Of a stretch of 64,000 bases of DNA, positions 7,753-16,084 are shown one piece after another (position 1 is the stretch's first letter; every line of letters begins with the position of its first letter). Location of the stretch: contig CAZEHO010000009.1 in NCBI GenBank assembly GCA_964511945.1, positions 20,844 through 84,843 of the forward strand, read 5' to 3'. The stretch comes from CAZEHO01 sp964511945 (GTDB lineage: Bacteria > Actinomycetota > Acidimicrobiia > Spongiisociales > UBA11373). The notes below the pieces were generated by a model, which worked only from the letters and a program-made list of their open reading frames with translations, did no database searches and was not told the origin of the DNA. Made by a program: the position numbers and the translations under genes.

Positions 7753-10700
7753 GTGTCCGAGCGCGGCTTCGCTCACCTCCATCTTCATACCGAATACAGC
7801 ATGCTGGACGGTGCCGCCCGGGTGACCGACGTGCTCGACAAGGTCGCCGCCGAAGGCATGCCCGCCGCCGCCATCACCGACCACGGCGTGCTGTACGGCC
7901 TCGTCGACTTCCAGAAGGCCGCCCGGGCCCGCGGCGTCAAGCCGATCTTCGGGATCGAGGCGTATCTGACCCCCGGATCGCGCTTCGATCGCCAGCCGCG
8001 GCGGGACGATCTTCGCTATCACATCACGCTGCTCGCAGTTTCCCAGACTGGATATCGCAACCTGGTGAAACTGGCCAGCCGGGCGTTTCTCGAGGGCTAC
8101 TACTACAAGCCGCGGCTGGATGCCGAGCTGCTCGCGGAGTACTCCGAGGGGATCATCGGTACGACCGGATGTCTCGGCGGGCACGTCCCGCAGTTGCTCT
8201 CTCCCGATGCCTATCAGGAGGAGCACAACGTCGGGGTGGAGCGGGACTACGCGGCAGCCGTGGCCGCCGCGGCGACCTACCAGGACATCTTCGGCAAGGA
8301 GAACTTCTTCGTCGAGATCATGGACCACGGTATCGAGGGCGAACGCAACGTCCTGCCCGATCTGCTGTCGATCGGCAAGGAGATCGGTGCGCCGCTGCTG
8401 GCGACCAACGACAGCCACTACACCCACGCCGACGAGGCGGAGGCCCACGACGCGCTGCTCTGCATCCAGACCGGGTCGCTGATGAGCGATGAGGACCGGT
8501 TTCGTTTCCAGGGCGGCGGCTACTACCTGAAGACGGCCGCCGAGATGCGGGCCCTGTTCCCCGAATCCGAGTACCCGGGCGCGTGCGACAACACCCTGCT
8601 GGTGGCCGAGCGGGCCGATGTTGACCTTGAGCTCGGCGGCATCCTCCTGCCGCACTTCCCGGTGCCGCCGGGCCACACGGAGGCGTCGTATCTCGAGGAG
8701 CTCGTCATGGCCGGCGCCAGAGAGCGTTACGGCGATCCGCTGCCGGCGGAGGTCGTCGAGCGGGCCCAGTACGAACTCCGGGTCATCGAGGACATGGGTT
8801 TTCCGGCCTACTTCCTGATCGTGTGGGATCTCATCCGCTATGCCCGGGAGCATCGGATTCGCACCGGGCCCGGCCGGGGGAGCGCCGCCGGATCGCTCGT
8901 GTCGTATTGCCTGCGAATCACCGATCTGGATCCGCTTTCGTACGGCCTCATCTTCGAGCGGTTCCTGAACCCGGGCCGCCGCCAGATGCCGGACATCGAC
9001 ATGGACTTCGACGAGCGATACCGCGGCGAGATGATCCGGTACGCCGCCGAACGGTACGGCTCCGACCACGTTGCTCAGATCATCACGTTCTCGACGATCA
9101 AAGGACGCCAGGCGATCCGTGACTCCGCCAGGGTGCTCGGGCTCCCGTACGGGGTCGGCGATCGGGTTGCCAAGGCGATGCCCGGGGCCATCCTCGGCAA
9201 GGAAGCGACCCTGCAGCAGTGCCTGGAGGATCCGGGTCCTGACGCTGATACGACGATCCGCGACTTCTACACCAATGCCGCCGGCATCCGCGATCTCTAC
9301 GGCACCGATCCCGACGCCGCCAGGGTGATCGACACGGCCCGCGGGCTGGAGGGGCTGCGGCGTCAGGACTCGATCCACGCCGCCGCCGTAGTGATCTCAC
9401 CGGACCGCCTCACCGAGATCGTCCCCATTCAGCAGAAGGGCGAAGAGGCCGAGATCGTCACTCAGTTCGAGATGCATGCCATCGAGGACCTCGGACTCCT
9501 CAAGATGGACTTCCTCGGGTTGCGCAACCTCTCAACGATCGAGCGGGCGCTGGAGCTCATCGAGGAGACCACGGGATCCCGCCCCGACATCGACGGAATC
9601 CCGCTCAACGACCCCAAGGTCTACGAGATGCTGTCCCGCGGTGAGGGCATGGGGATCTTCCAGCTCGAGGGAAGCGGGATGCGTGCCCTGATGCGCAGCC
9701 TGAGGCCGGACCGCTTCGAGGACATCATCGCCCTGGTGTCGCTGTATCGGCCCGGTCCACTTGGGGCGGGGACCCACATGCTGTACGCCGACCGCAAGAA
9801 CGGGAGGTCCCCGGTCGAGTACCCGCACCCGGCGCTCGAGCCGGTCATGAAGGACACCTACGGGATCATGGTGTATCAGGAGCAGGTCATGCAGGCCGCT
9901 CAGGTAATGGCCGGATTCTCGATGTCCGAAGCGGACCAGCTTCGCAAGGCTATGGGCAAGAAGATCGCCTCGGTGATGGCCGAGCAGCAGCAGAAGTTCG
10001 TGGACGGCTGCACCGCACAGGGGCATAGCCCGCAGCTCGGCACGGAACTGTTCCAGCTGATCTCGCACTTCGCTGGGTACGGCTTCAACAAGTCGCACGC
10101 CGCCGGCTACGGGTTGGTTGCCTATCAGACGGCGTGGCTGAAGGCGCACTACCCGGCCGAGTACATGGCCGCGCTGCTCACCTCGGCCAAGCGCGACAAG
10201 GACAGGACCGCGATCTATCTGAACGAGTGCCGCCAGATGGGAGTTCGGGTCCTGGTGCCGGACGTCAACCAATCGGAGAGCGACTTCGTCGCCCGCAGCG
10301 GGGCGATTCCGTTCGGGCTGTCGGCCATCCGCAATGTGGGCGAGGCCGTCGTCAAGCTGGTCACCGATGAGCGGCGCAAGAACGGACCATTCGAGGACTT
10401 TTCGGACTTCGTCAACCGGGTCGACCTCTCGGTGCTCAACAAGCGGACGATGGAGTCGTTGATCAAGGCCGGCGCCTTCGACGAGACCGGGGCGCCGCGC
10501 AAAGGCCTGCTCGCCATGCATGAGCAGGTGATCGACGCCGTCGTCTCGCGGCGCCGGGCCGAGGACATGGGGCAGTTCAGCCTCTTTGGTGTGGAGGAGC
10601 CGTCACTCCAGGCCGGCGCTCTGGAGATTCCCGACATCGAGTGGGACAAGAAGGTCAAGCTGGGGTTCGAAAAAGAGATGCTCGGCCTCTACGTCTCCGA

Positions 10701-11265
10701 CCATCCGCTGTTCGGGGTCGAATCGGCCTTGCGGCAACTGGCCACCACGACGATTCCCGATCTCATCGAGCAGGACGACAAGGCAATGGTCACGGTGGGC
10801 GGGATCGTCGGAGCGGTCACCCGGCGCTACACCCGCAACGGGGAGCCGATGGTCTTCTTCCAGTTGGAGGATCTCGAAGGCAGCACCGAAGTGGTGTGCT
10901 TTCCCCGCACGGTCGCCGAGCACGGGCCGCTGGTGCGGCCCGACGCCGTCCTGGTGGTCACCGGCCGGGTCGACCAGCGGGGTGACGACGTCAAGCTCAT
11001 CGCCCAGAGCCTGCGGGAGCCGAACCTCGAGGGTGACCGGCTGCTGCGATTGCGGGTCCCCGCGGTGCGTCTCTCCAAAGACATGGTCGGCCGGCTCCGA
11101 TCGGTCCTGGCAAACCACCCGGGAGAGGTTCCGGTCTTCCTCCACATGCGGGGGGACAACGACGACACGGTGGTGAAGCTGGGTGACGATCATCGGGTGG
11201 AGCCAAGGACCGCGCTCTACGCCGAGTTAAGGGAACTCCTGGGCCCGGAGGCGATTCTGAGGTAG
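7753..11265 (+). CDS. dnaE: DNA polymerase III alpha subunit
   Basis: Replicative DNA polymerase, 1170 residues from GTG at 7753, where family resemblance begins (VSERGFAHLHLHTEYSM). The N-terminal PHP domain keeps its metal-binding motifs (HLHTEYS, ITDHG, NDSHY), so it may act as the proofreading nuclease, as shown for actinobacterial DnaE1. The C-family polymerase active site is PDIDMDFDE, with aspartates at 414, 416 and 418. Later come the fingers, the tandem helix-hairpin-helix region and an OB fold (about residue 1010 onward; VTVGGIVGAVTRRYTRNG). No intein or frameshift is present. An upstream in-frame GTG near 7708 is possible but less likely. Confidence 0.96.
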   Translation: MSERGFAHLHLHTEYSMLDGAARVTDVLDKVAAEGMPAAAITDHGVLYGLVDFQKAARARGVKPIFGIEAYLTPGSRFDRQPRRDDLRYHITLLAVSQTGYRNLVKLASRAFLEGYYYKPRLDAELLAEYSEGIIGTTGCLGGHVPQLLSPDAYQEEHNVGVERDYAAAVAAAATYQDIFGKENFFVEIMDHGIEGERNVLPDLLSIGKEIGAPLLATNDSHYTHADEAEAHDALLCIQTGSLMSDEDRFRFQGGGYYLKTAAEMRALFPESEYPGACDNTLLVAERADVDLELGGILLPHFPVPPGHTEASYLEELVMAGARERYGDPLPAEVVERAQYELRVIEDMGFPAYFLIVWDLIRYAREHRIRTGPGRGSAAGSLVSYCLRITDLDPLSYGLIFERFLNPGRRQMPDIDMDFDERYRGEMIRYAAERYGSDHVAQIITFSTIKGRQAIRDSARVLGLPYGVGDRVAKAMPGAILGKEATLQQCLEDPGPDADTTIRDFYTNAAGIRDLYGTDPDAARVIDTARGLEGLRRQDSIHAAAVVISPDRLTEIVPIQQKGEEAEIVTQFEMHAIEDLGLLKMDFLGLRNLSTIERALELIEETTGSRPDIDGIPLNDPKVYEMLSRGEGMGIFQLEGSGMRALMRSLRPDRFEDIIALVSLYRPGPLGAGTHMLYADRKNGRSPVEYPHPALEPVMKDTYGIMVYQEQVMQAAQVMAGFSMSEADQLRKAMGKKIASVMAEQQQKFVDGCTAQGHSPQLGTELFQLISHFAGYGFNKSHAAGYGLVAYQTAWLKAHYPAEYMAALLTSAKRDKDRTAIYLNECRQMGVRVLVPDVNQSESDFVARSGAIPFGLSAIRNVGEAVVKLVTDERRKNGPFEDFSDFVNRVDLSVLNKRTMESLIKAGAFDETGAPRKGLLAMHEQVIDAVVSRRRAEDMGQFSLFGVEEPSLQAGALEIPDIEWDKKVKLGFEKEMLGLYVSDHPLFGVESALRQLATTTIPDLIEQDDKAMVTVGGIVGAVTRRYTRNGEPMVFFQLEDLEGSTEVVCFPRTVAEHGPLVRPDAVLVVTGRVDQRGDDVKLIAQSLREPNLEGDRLLRLRVPAVRLSKDMVGRLRSVLANHPGEVPVFLHMRGDNDDTVVKLGDDHRVEPRTALYAELRELLGPEAILR

Positions 11266-11330
11266 GCGCTTCTCACGATCCGTGGCGCGCGTAGAGTTCC
11301 GATGGGAGGGGTCGCGGGCTGCGAGTTTGT

Positions 11331-11969
11331 GTGACTCGGTGGCGAAGCGCCGTCGTCGGTCTCGGAGTGGCGTTGATGCTGGTAGGTGTCATCGGCTGGA
11401 TCACCACGTCGTCCGGGTCGGACGGCACTGATCCTGAGCCGATTGTGGTTGCCGATGTTCCCCCCACGGCGCCGCCGGCCACCACAGGCGCAACGCCTTC
11501 GACTAGCGCTCCAGAGACTGCTGGGGCGAGTGGCACCTCGGCGACCGCGCCCGCGGTCGCAACCTCGCCGAGCACGGTCGCCGTCAGTACGAGTACGAGC
11601 ACGACGACCACGACCGCCCCGGCTCCTGATCCCGCATTGGCCGTCCGCTTCGTTGAAGAGTTCGCCGGGGCGATCGCTCGGGGGGATGACGGGTTCCTCT
11701 TCGATCGCCTGCATCCGGTCGTGCTGGAGCTGTACACCGTTGAGGCGTGTCGCGCCGCGATCGACGAACAGATCCTCGCGATGGAGGACTACCGGGTGCG
11801 CGGGCCGGGCTGGGTCGAAACGCAGACGTTCACTGTCGGGGCCGGCCGGGTCGACTACGAGGTGGTGCAGTTGCCGGTGTCGTTTGTGTTCCAGGGTCAG
11901 CCCTTCGACGCTGAGGCATCCTTCGCGGCGGTGGATGGAGAGATGAGATGGTTCACACGATGCGAATGA
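11331..11969 (+). CDS. membrane-anchored or secreted protein of unknown function
   Basis: I do not recognise this gene. The 212-residue product (GTG 11331) has an N-terminal hydrophobic segment (about 7-25), then a low-complexity linker of Thr, Ala, Ser and Pro (about 38-100), then a folded C-terminal domain of about 110 residues. That domain (LAVRFVEEFAGAIARGDDGF, ending in VDGEMRWFTRCE) resembles in outline the NTF2/SnoaL-like or DUF4878 folds used in exported actinobacterial proteins; this is a guess. Two cysteines (CRAA and the final CE) could form a disulphide outside the cell. The 3' end overlaps the next gene by 22 bp, so the two are probably translated together. Confidence 0.75.
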   Translation: MTRWRSAVVGLGVALMLVGVIGWITTSSGSDGTDPEPIVVADVPPTAPPATTGATPSTSAPETAGASGTSATAPAVATSPSTVAVSTSTSTTTTTAPAPDPALAVRFVEEFAGAIARGDDGFLFDRLHPVVLELYTVEACRAAIDEQILAMEDYRVRGPGWVETQTFTVGAGRVDYEVVQLPVSFVFQGQPFDAEASFAAVDGEMRWFTRCE

Positions 11970-13909
11970 ACCCGCTCCGGTTGATCGCCGTGATCATGCT
12001 CTTGAGCCTGACTCTGGGCCCAGCGGCGTGGGCCCAGGAAGGTGCGACCCTCAACTCCTCCTGTGTGGGTGTGAGTCACGAAGCGGGTCAGATCGCCGTC
12101 GATGAGCGAACGGGCGAGGAAGCCATCCCGTTTTCGAAGGCATGGGTGGGGGCCTTCTTCTGCGGTGTGCCTGAGGGCACGCTCCTGCTGGTCGAGGCCC
12201 GGACCCCGGAAGGAGAGGTGGTCTTCGGGGTGGGCCGGGTCGACGCCCAGGGAGTGGTCGTTGCGGACATCCCGCTGTACTCCTACGGCGACTATCCGAT
12301 CGTGGGGATTGGGCTTGTCGACGCTGAAGACAACCTCACGCTGCTCGACGTGCCTGATCTTGTGCCGGAGGGCCAGATAGTGGTGACCGCTGAGGAACGG
12401 GAATGTGAACCGGCGGCAGACGAGGAGTGTTTCGAGCCCGAGCCCGAGCCGATTCCCGAGCCCGAGCCGATTCACGAACCTGAACCCGAACCCGAACCGA
12501 TCCCGGACCCGGACCCGGAGCCGGAACCCGAGCCTGCGCCGGAACCGGAGCCGGAGCCTGTCGCCGAACCCGAACCAGAACCCGAACCGGTTCCTCCGAC
12601 AAGCGGGGGAGGGGGCGGCGGCGAGTTCCCGTGGTGGATTCTGATCCTCGGCGGCGGGCTCATCGCAGGTGGCGGTTTGGCGGCGGGACGGAAGCCGTGC
12701 CTACAGGAGCGTCGGGACCTGGCGGCTGCTGAGGAGCGGTACCGGGAGCGCGAAGAGCAGCTGGCACCCGAGCGGGAAGCCGTGGCAGACGCCGAAGACA
12801 AGGTCGCCGAACTCGAGGCAACGCTTGCCGAAGCGCGGGCATTGCAGGAGCAGATCGACAAGAGCACGATCAGCGGCACCCGGGCCGATGGGACTCTCGT
12901 CGTGCAGCTCCCCGACGGCGGCTTGGTGGAACCCGCGCAGATCGCGGAGGGGATCGCCAGACTCGAGGAGGAACTCCGGGCAGCCGAAGCCCGGCTCGAG
13001 CAGGCTCTCGAAACCCTCGCAAATCTGAGTGGGCCTCTGGCGGCCGCCAGAGTCGAGCTGATTCGCGCCCAGGAGGCGCTGGCGAAGTGCCTTGAGGAGG
13101 CGAAGCCGGCACTCCCACCCGAGCCTGCTCCCGAGCCCGGTGACGGTGACCCCGAGAAGTCTGAATCATGTGGCAAGCAGTTCAAGCGTCAGCACGGCGA
13201 GCCCGAGGAGATCAAGCTGTGGGAAGAGGTGCGGGTCGGCAGCGACCGGTTGGCTCACGGACAGCATCAAACTCGCGGCGAAGAGATCCGTGATGGTCTT
13301 GCTTGGATAGCAGGTGGGCTTGAAGCGGGCGCAGAGGTGGCCGAATGGGTGGACGCGGTCAACGTACTGGGGAAGGCGAGGAAGGCCCTCAAGGCGGGCA
13401 AGTATGTCGTTGGGAGTGCTCGCCTGGCGCACGGCACGGCTGAGACGGCACTGCAGGCATCGGGAGCGGACATCCCGACCAGTCCGGTCGGCATCGCACT
13501 CAGAGTGATCGCTCTTCCGGCCCGGATCGGCTCTGTAGCCGCGGACGCTGCCATGCGCTGGGCCGGACAGAACAGTCTCGAGTCCGTCCGTGCGCGCGCC
13601 TACGGGCGGACTCTGTTGGCGACGCCGTTCGATGTGGGAACGTGCACACTGACGGCAGATCACGAGGGGTCGTGTGCCGGCCCATGCAAGCATGTGTGGG
13701 AATTGGACGTGCCGGAAGAGTCGGCGAGGAGGGCTCGAGCCAAGGTATCGGTGGCTGGTGGTGACACCTACCGAGTCGAGCGCGTCGCCAAGGCGAACTT
13801 CCAGCGGAAGATCAGTCGATGGCTCCGGAAGATCGAGGAGACACGGCGAGAGCTCCTCGAGTGGATCAAGACCCACGGCCCGGGGCCGTGTGGGAATTGC
13901 GGCGGGTGA
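11948..13909 (+). CDS. large exported membrane protein with Glu-Pro repeat, coiled coil and Cys-rich tail
   Basis: No family recognised. The 653-residue protein starts at ATG 11948, preceded by GGAGAG. It has a signal peptide (about 1-29, ending AAWAQ) and a beta-rich domain with several Cys (about 30-150). Next is a Glu-Pro dipeptide repeat (about 162-216), a poly-Gly hinge and a membrane segment (about 227-246, FPWWILILGGG). A long coiled coil follows (about 251-305 and 330-387). The C-terminal region (about 410-653) ends in Cys motifs GTCTLTADHEGSCAGPCKH and PCGNCGG. The likely topology is N-terminal domain outside, coiled coil and tail inside. The EP repeat may act as a wall-spanning rod, as in TonB. 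It overlaps the preceding unknown gene and is convergent with the ArsA-like pair. Confidence 0.8.
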   Translation: MVHTMRMNPLRLIAVIMLLSLTLGPAAWAQEGATLNSSCVGVSHEAGQIAVDERTGEEAIPFSKAWVGAFFCGVPEGTLLLVEARTPEGEVVFGVGRVDAQGVVVADIPLYSYGDYPIVGIGLVDAEDNLTLLDVPDLVPEGQIVVTAEERECEPAADEECFEPEPEPIPEPEPIHEPEPEPEPIPDPDPEPEPEPAPEPEPEPVAEPEPEPEPVPPTSGGGGGGEFPWWILILGGGLIAGGGLAAGRKPCLQERRDLAAAEERYREREEQLAPEREAVADAEDKVAELEATLAEARALQEQIDKSTISGTRADGTLVVQLPDGGLVEPAQIAEGIARLEEELRAAEARLEQALETLANLSGPLAAARVELIRAQEALAKCLEEAKPALPPEPAPEPGDGDPEKSESCGKQFKRQHGEPEEIKLWEEVRVGSDRLAHGQHQTRGEEIRDGLAWIAGGLEAGAEVAEWVDAVNVLGKARKALKAGKYVVGSARLAHGTAETALQASGADIPTSPVGIALRVIALPARIGSVAADAAMRWAGQNSLESVRARAYGRTLLATPFDVGTCTLTADHEGSCAGPCKHVWELDVPEESARRARAKVSVAGGDTYRVERVAKANFQRKISRWLRKIEETRRELLEWIKTHGPGPCGNCGG

Positions 13910-13914
13910 CCCTT

Positions 13915-14937
13915 TCAGCCGATCAACGCCTCGACATCCAACCCGCCCGAAAGCTCCAGCAGCCCGGCAAGCGAGTCCACATCCGTCGGGGCATCGGCCA
14001 GCCAGGGCACCGTCGCCGGCTCCATACCGTGCTGGGCGGCGAACTCGCGGCGCACGTCGGCGTGGCGGCGCGCCTCGGCGACCCAACGCTGCAGGTTGGC
14101 GGCAAGCGGATCGGCCGGGTCGGCATCGGGACAGTCGAGCCAGCCGTCCGGGAGCACCCGGTTGAAGACCACTGCCTCGGGGCGCAGCGCCTGGCTCGGG
14201 ACATCGTGGAAGAACCGAACCGCCTCCCGCATCGGGGTCGGATCGGCGGTGGTGACGACGACCGAAGTGCCGTTCCTGAAATGCCGCTCCACCTGGCGGG
14301 CGCGGCGGGCCACCCCGTCGTACGTGCTGCGCAGATCGAGGAGGAACTCGGCGACGTCTTCGAGAAGCGGTCCACCGAGCACCGCGTCGGCGACCTTCAG
14401 CACCGGACGGGCGGTGATCGAGTACAGCCGGCGCCGTCCCGGAATGCGGGCGCCGGTCAGCCACCGCAGCACCCGGCCTCCGACCAGCGTCCGGATGCGG
14501 CCCGGGGATGCGAAGAAGTCGATGCCGCCTCCCGACGGCGGGGTGTCGACGACGACGAGGTCGAAACGCCCCGATTCAAGGTGACCGGCCATCTCCTCCG
14601 CGGCGGCGTACGACTGGCCGGCGGGAAAGCGCTCGGCGACGGCTCGGAAGAACGGACTCGCGAGGAGCCGGTCGACGGTGTCCGGATCGGCATGGCGCTG
14701 CACGATGGCATCCCACGACGCCTCTGCGTCGAGCATGGCGGCCGACAGGTTCGGCTGGCCGGTCGGCGTCGGATCGTTCCCGACGCTGACGCCGAGCGCA
14801 TCAGCCAGGCGGCGGGCCGGGTCGACGGTGAGCACCAGGGTGCGCCGTCCGCGGCGGGCGGCCCCAACACCCAGGGCTGCCGCCAGGGTGGTCTTGCCGA
14901 CCCCGCCAGCGCCGGTAATCAGGAGGGCCCGGCTCAT
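13915..14937 (-). CDS. ArsA/Get3-like ATPase, subunit with P-loop lysine
   Basis: A 340-residue P-loop ATPase of the ArsA/Get3 (SIMIBI) class. The Walker A reads TGAGGVGKTT (residues 8-17). It keeps the P-loop lysine K15 but has Ala10 where the deviant-Walker signature lysine normally stands. The switch segment is VVVDTPPSGGG. ATG 14937 overlaps the stop of the partner gene as ATGA and has a GGGGGG purine run ahead. Actinobacteria commonly carry adjacent ArsA-like pairs (in mycobacteria Rv3679/Rv3680). These proteins are linked to membrane or envelope protein handling, not arsenic. No arsenic genes are nearby. Confidence 0.88.
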   Translation of the reverse strand: MSRALLITGAGGVGKTTLAAALGVGAARRGRRTLVLTVDPARRLADALGVSVGNDPTPTGQPNLSAAMLDAEASWDAIVQRHADPDTVDRLLASPFFRAVAERFPAGQSYAAAEEMAGHLESGRFDLVVVDTPPSGGGIDFFASPGRIRTLVGGRVLRWLTGARIPGRRRLYSITARPVLKVADAVLGGPLLEDVAEFLLDLRSTYDGVARRARQVERHFRNGTSVVVTTADPTPMREAVRFFHDVPSQALRPEAVVFNRVLPDGWLDCPDADPADPLAANLQRWVAEARRHADVRREFAAQHGMEPATVPWLADAPTDVDSLAGLLELSGGLDVEALIG

Positions 14938-15782
14938 GCTTCCCCCCACAGGTCGGCCAGCCGCGCGGTGACCTCGCCGGGGGTGAACACACCGAAGAGG
15001 TGTGGCAGCCGGGTCGCCGGAGGCAGCTGCTCAAGCCATGTCTGCTGCGAGCGGCGCAAGCCGCAGTGCAGGGTGGCGGCGTCCTTCGCCGGTCCCGGCG
15101 GCGCATCGATCAGCTGATCCGCTTCGACCTCCAGGTTCGGAAGCAGCCGGTTCACCACCACTTCGGCGATGTCGATGAGCTGTTCCCGTTCCAGGTCGGC
15201 GAGCGCCTGCAATGTCTCGGTGACCGGGAGCTCCTCCGCCAGTGTGGCCATCACGAGCCCGGTGTGACTGGGGTCCTCGAGCAGGCCCCGCATCCACGCT
15301 GCCTGCCGCTCCACCCGCCCGGACGGCACCAGGCCTTCGATCGTCGCTGGAGCCCGCAGATAGGAGAGCATCTGGCCGATCGGCGGCCCGTCGGCGACCA
15401 CGAGATCCCATTCGTCACGGCTGGCTTCGAAGGTCGCCTTTCCGATGACCACGGTGTCGCGAATACCGGGCACGGTGTCGGCGAGAACCTGGAACGCTTT
15501 CCCTGCAGGGCCGAACGTGGGGAGATGGAGTTGGAGTCGCAGGTACTCGTCGAGTGAAACGGCCGGATCGACCGCCAGTGCTTCCAGTCCGGGTCGAATT
15601 GTCCGGGGCCGGTAGCGGAGCTCCTCGACCCTGAGGTGAGCGGCCAGGCCGATGCCGTCGGTCATCGCCATCGCCAGGACTTTGCGTCCGGTGCGGGCGG
15701 CCCTGACCGCCAGCGCTGCGGTGAGTGCCGATCGTCCGACACCTCCCTTGCCGGTGACGATGATGAGCCGGCGGTCCAGCAC
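14934..15782 (-). CDS. ArsA/Get3-like ATPase, subunit with signature lysine but Arg in P-loop
   Basis: A 282-residue partner of the downstream ArsA-like ATPase. Its nucleotide loop is TGKGGVGRSA (10-19). The signature lysine K12 is present, but the P-loop lysine is replaced by Arg17. The switch region is also altered (VVADGPPIGQM). In this protein class the signature lysine contacts the nucleotide of the opposite subunit. The pair therefore looks like an obligate heterodimer in which this subunit activates its partner; this is inference. GTG 15782 is the start, and the stop overlaps the partner's ATG. A small 70-residue protein gene lies just upstream on the same strand. Confidence 0.85.
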   Translation of the reverse strand: MLDRRLIIVTGKGGVGRSALTAALAVRAARTGRKVLAMAMTDGIGLAAHLRVEELRYRPRTIRPGLEALAVDPAVSLDEYLRLQLHLPTFGPAGKAFQVLADTVPGIRDTVVIGKATFEASRDEWDLVVADGPPIGQMLSYLRAPATIEGLVPSGRVERQAAWMRGLLEDPSHTGLVMATLAEELPVTETLQALADLEREQLIDIAEVVVNRLLPNLEVEADQLIDAPPGPAKDAATLHCGLRRSQQTWLEQLPPATRLPHLFGVFTPGEVTARLADLWGEA

Positions 15783-15806
15783 GACGGTGCCTGCGCTGTG
15801 GTGCCG

Positions 15807-16019
15807 CTAAGTGCCCAGCGGGATCCGCAGGACGAGCTCCTGGCCCTCTACCGACCAGGCGGCGGATGCGACCAGCGAATAATCCGTGAAGTCCTGCTGG
15901 GCGCCTGCGATGTAGGCGCGCCGAGCCTCACCCTCGAGCGGGGGAACGCCCCGCTCCTTGACCGCATCGGCCCGTTCCCGGAATCGTGCGACGAAACCGT
16001 CCACGTCGAAATTGGCCAT
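15807..16019 (-). CDS. small conserved-looking protein upstream of the ArsA-like pair
   Basis: A 70-residue soluble protein, ATG 16019, 24 bp upstream of the ArsA-like pair on the same strand. An N-terminal amphipathic helix (MANFDVDGFVARFRERADAV) leads into an acidic/basic middle segment. It ends with alternating strands AAWSVEGQELVLRIPLGT. I recognise no domain. Mycobacterial ArsA-like pairs also have a very small neighbour gene, so it may be a structural or regulatory companion. Amino-acid composition is ordinary and codon usage matches its neighbours, so it is likely a real gene. Confidence 0.7.
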   Translation of the reverse strand: MANFDVDGFVARFRERADAVKERGVPPLEGEARRAYIAGAQQDFTDYSLVASAAWSVEGQELVLRIPLGT

Positions 16020-16084
16020 GTTGCTCCCTGATCCGGCGTTGCTGCGAGGCTACCGCCGAACTGGTGCCATCTGGAGCCGCAGCA

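Noticed and set aside
13915..15782. Arsenite efflux pump genes
   Set aside because: The ArsA-like proteins lack arsB, arsR or arsC neighbours and metal-binding cysteine signatures; they fit the Get3-like pair of actinobacteria better.
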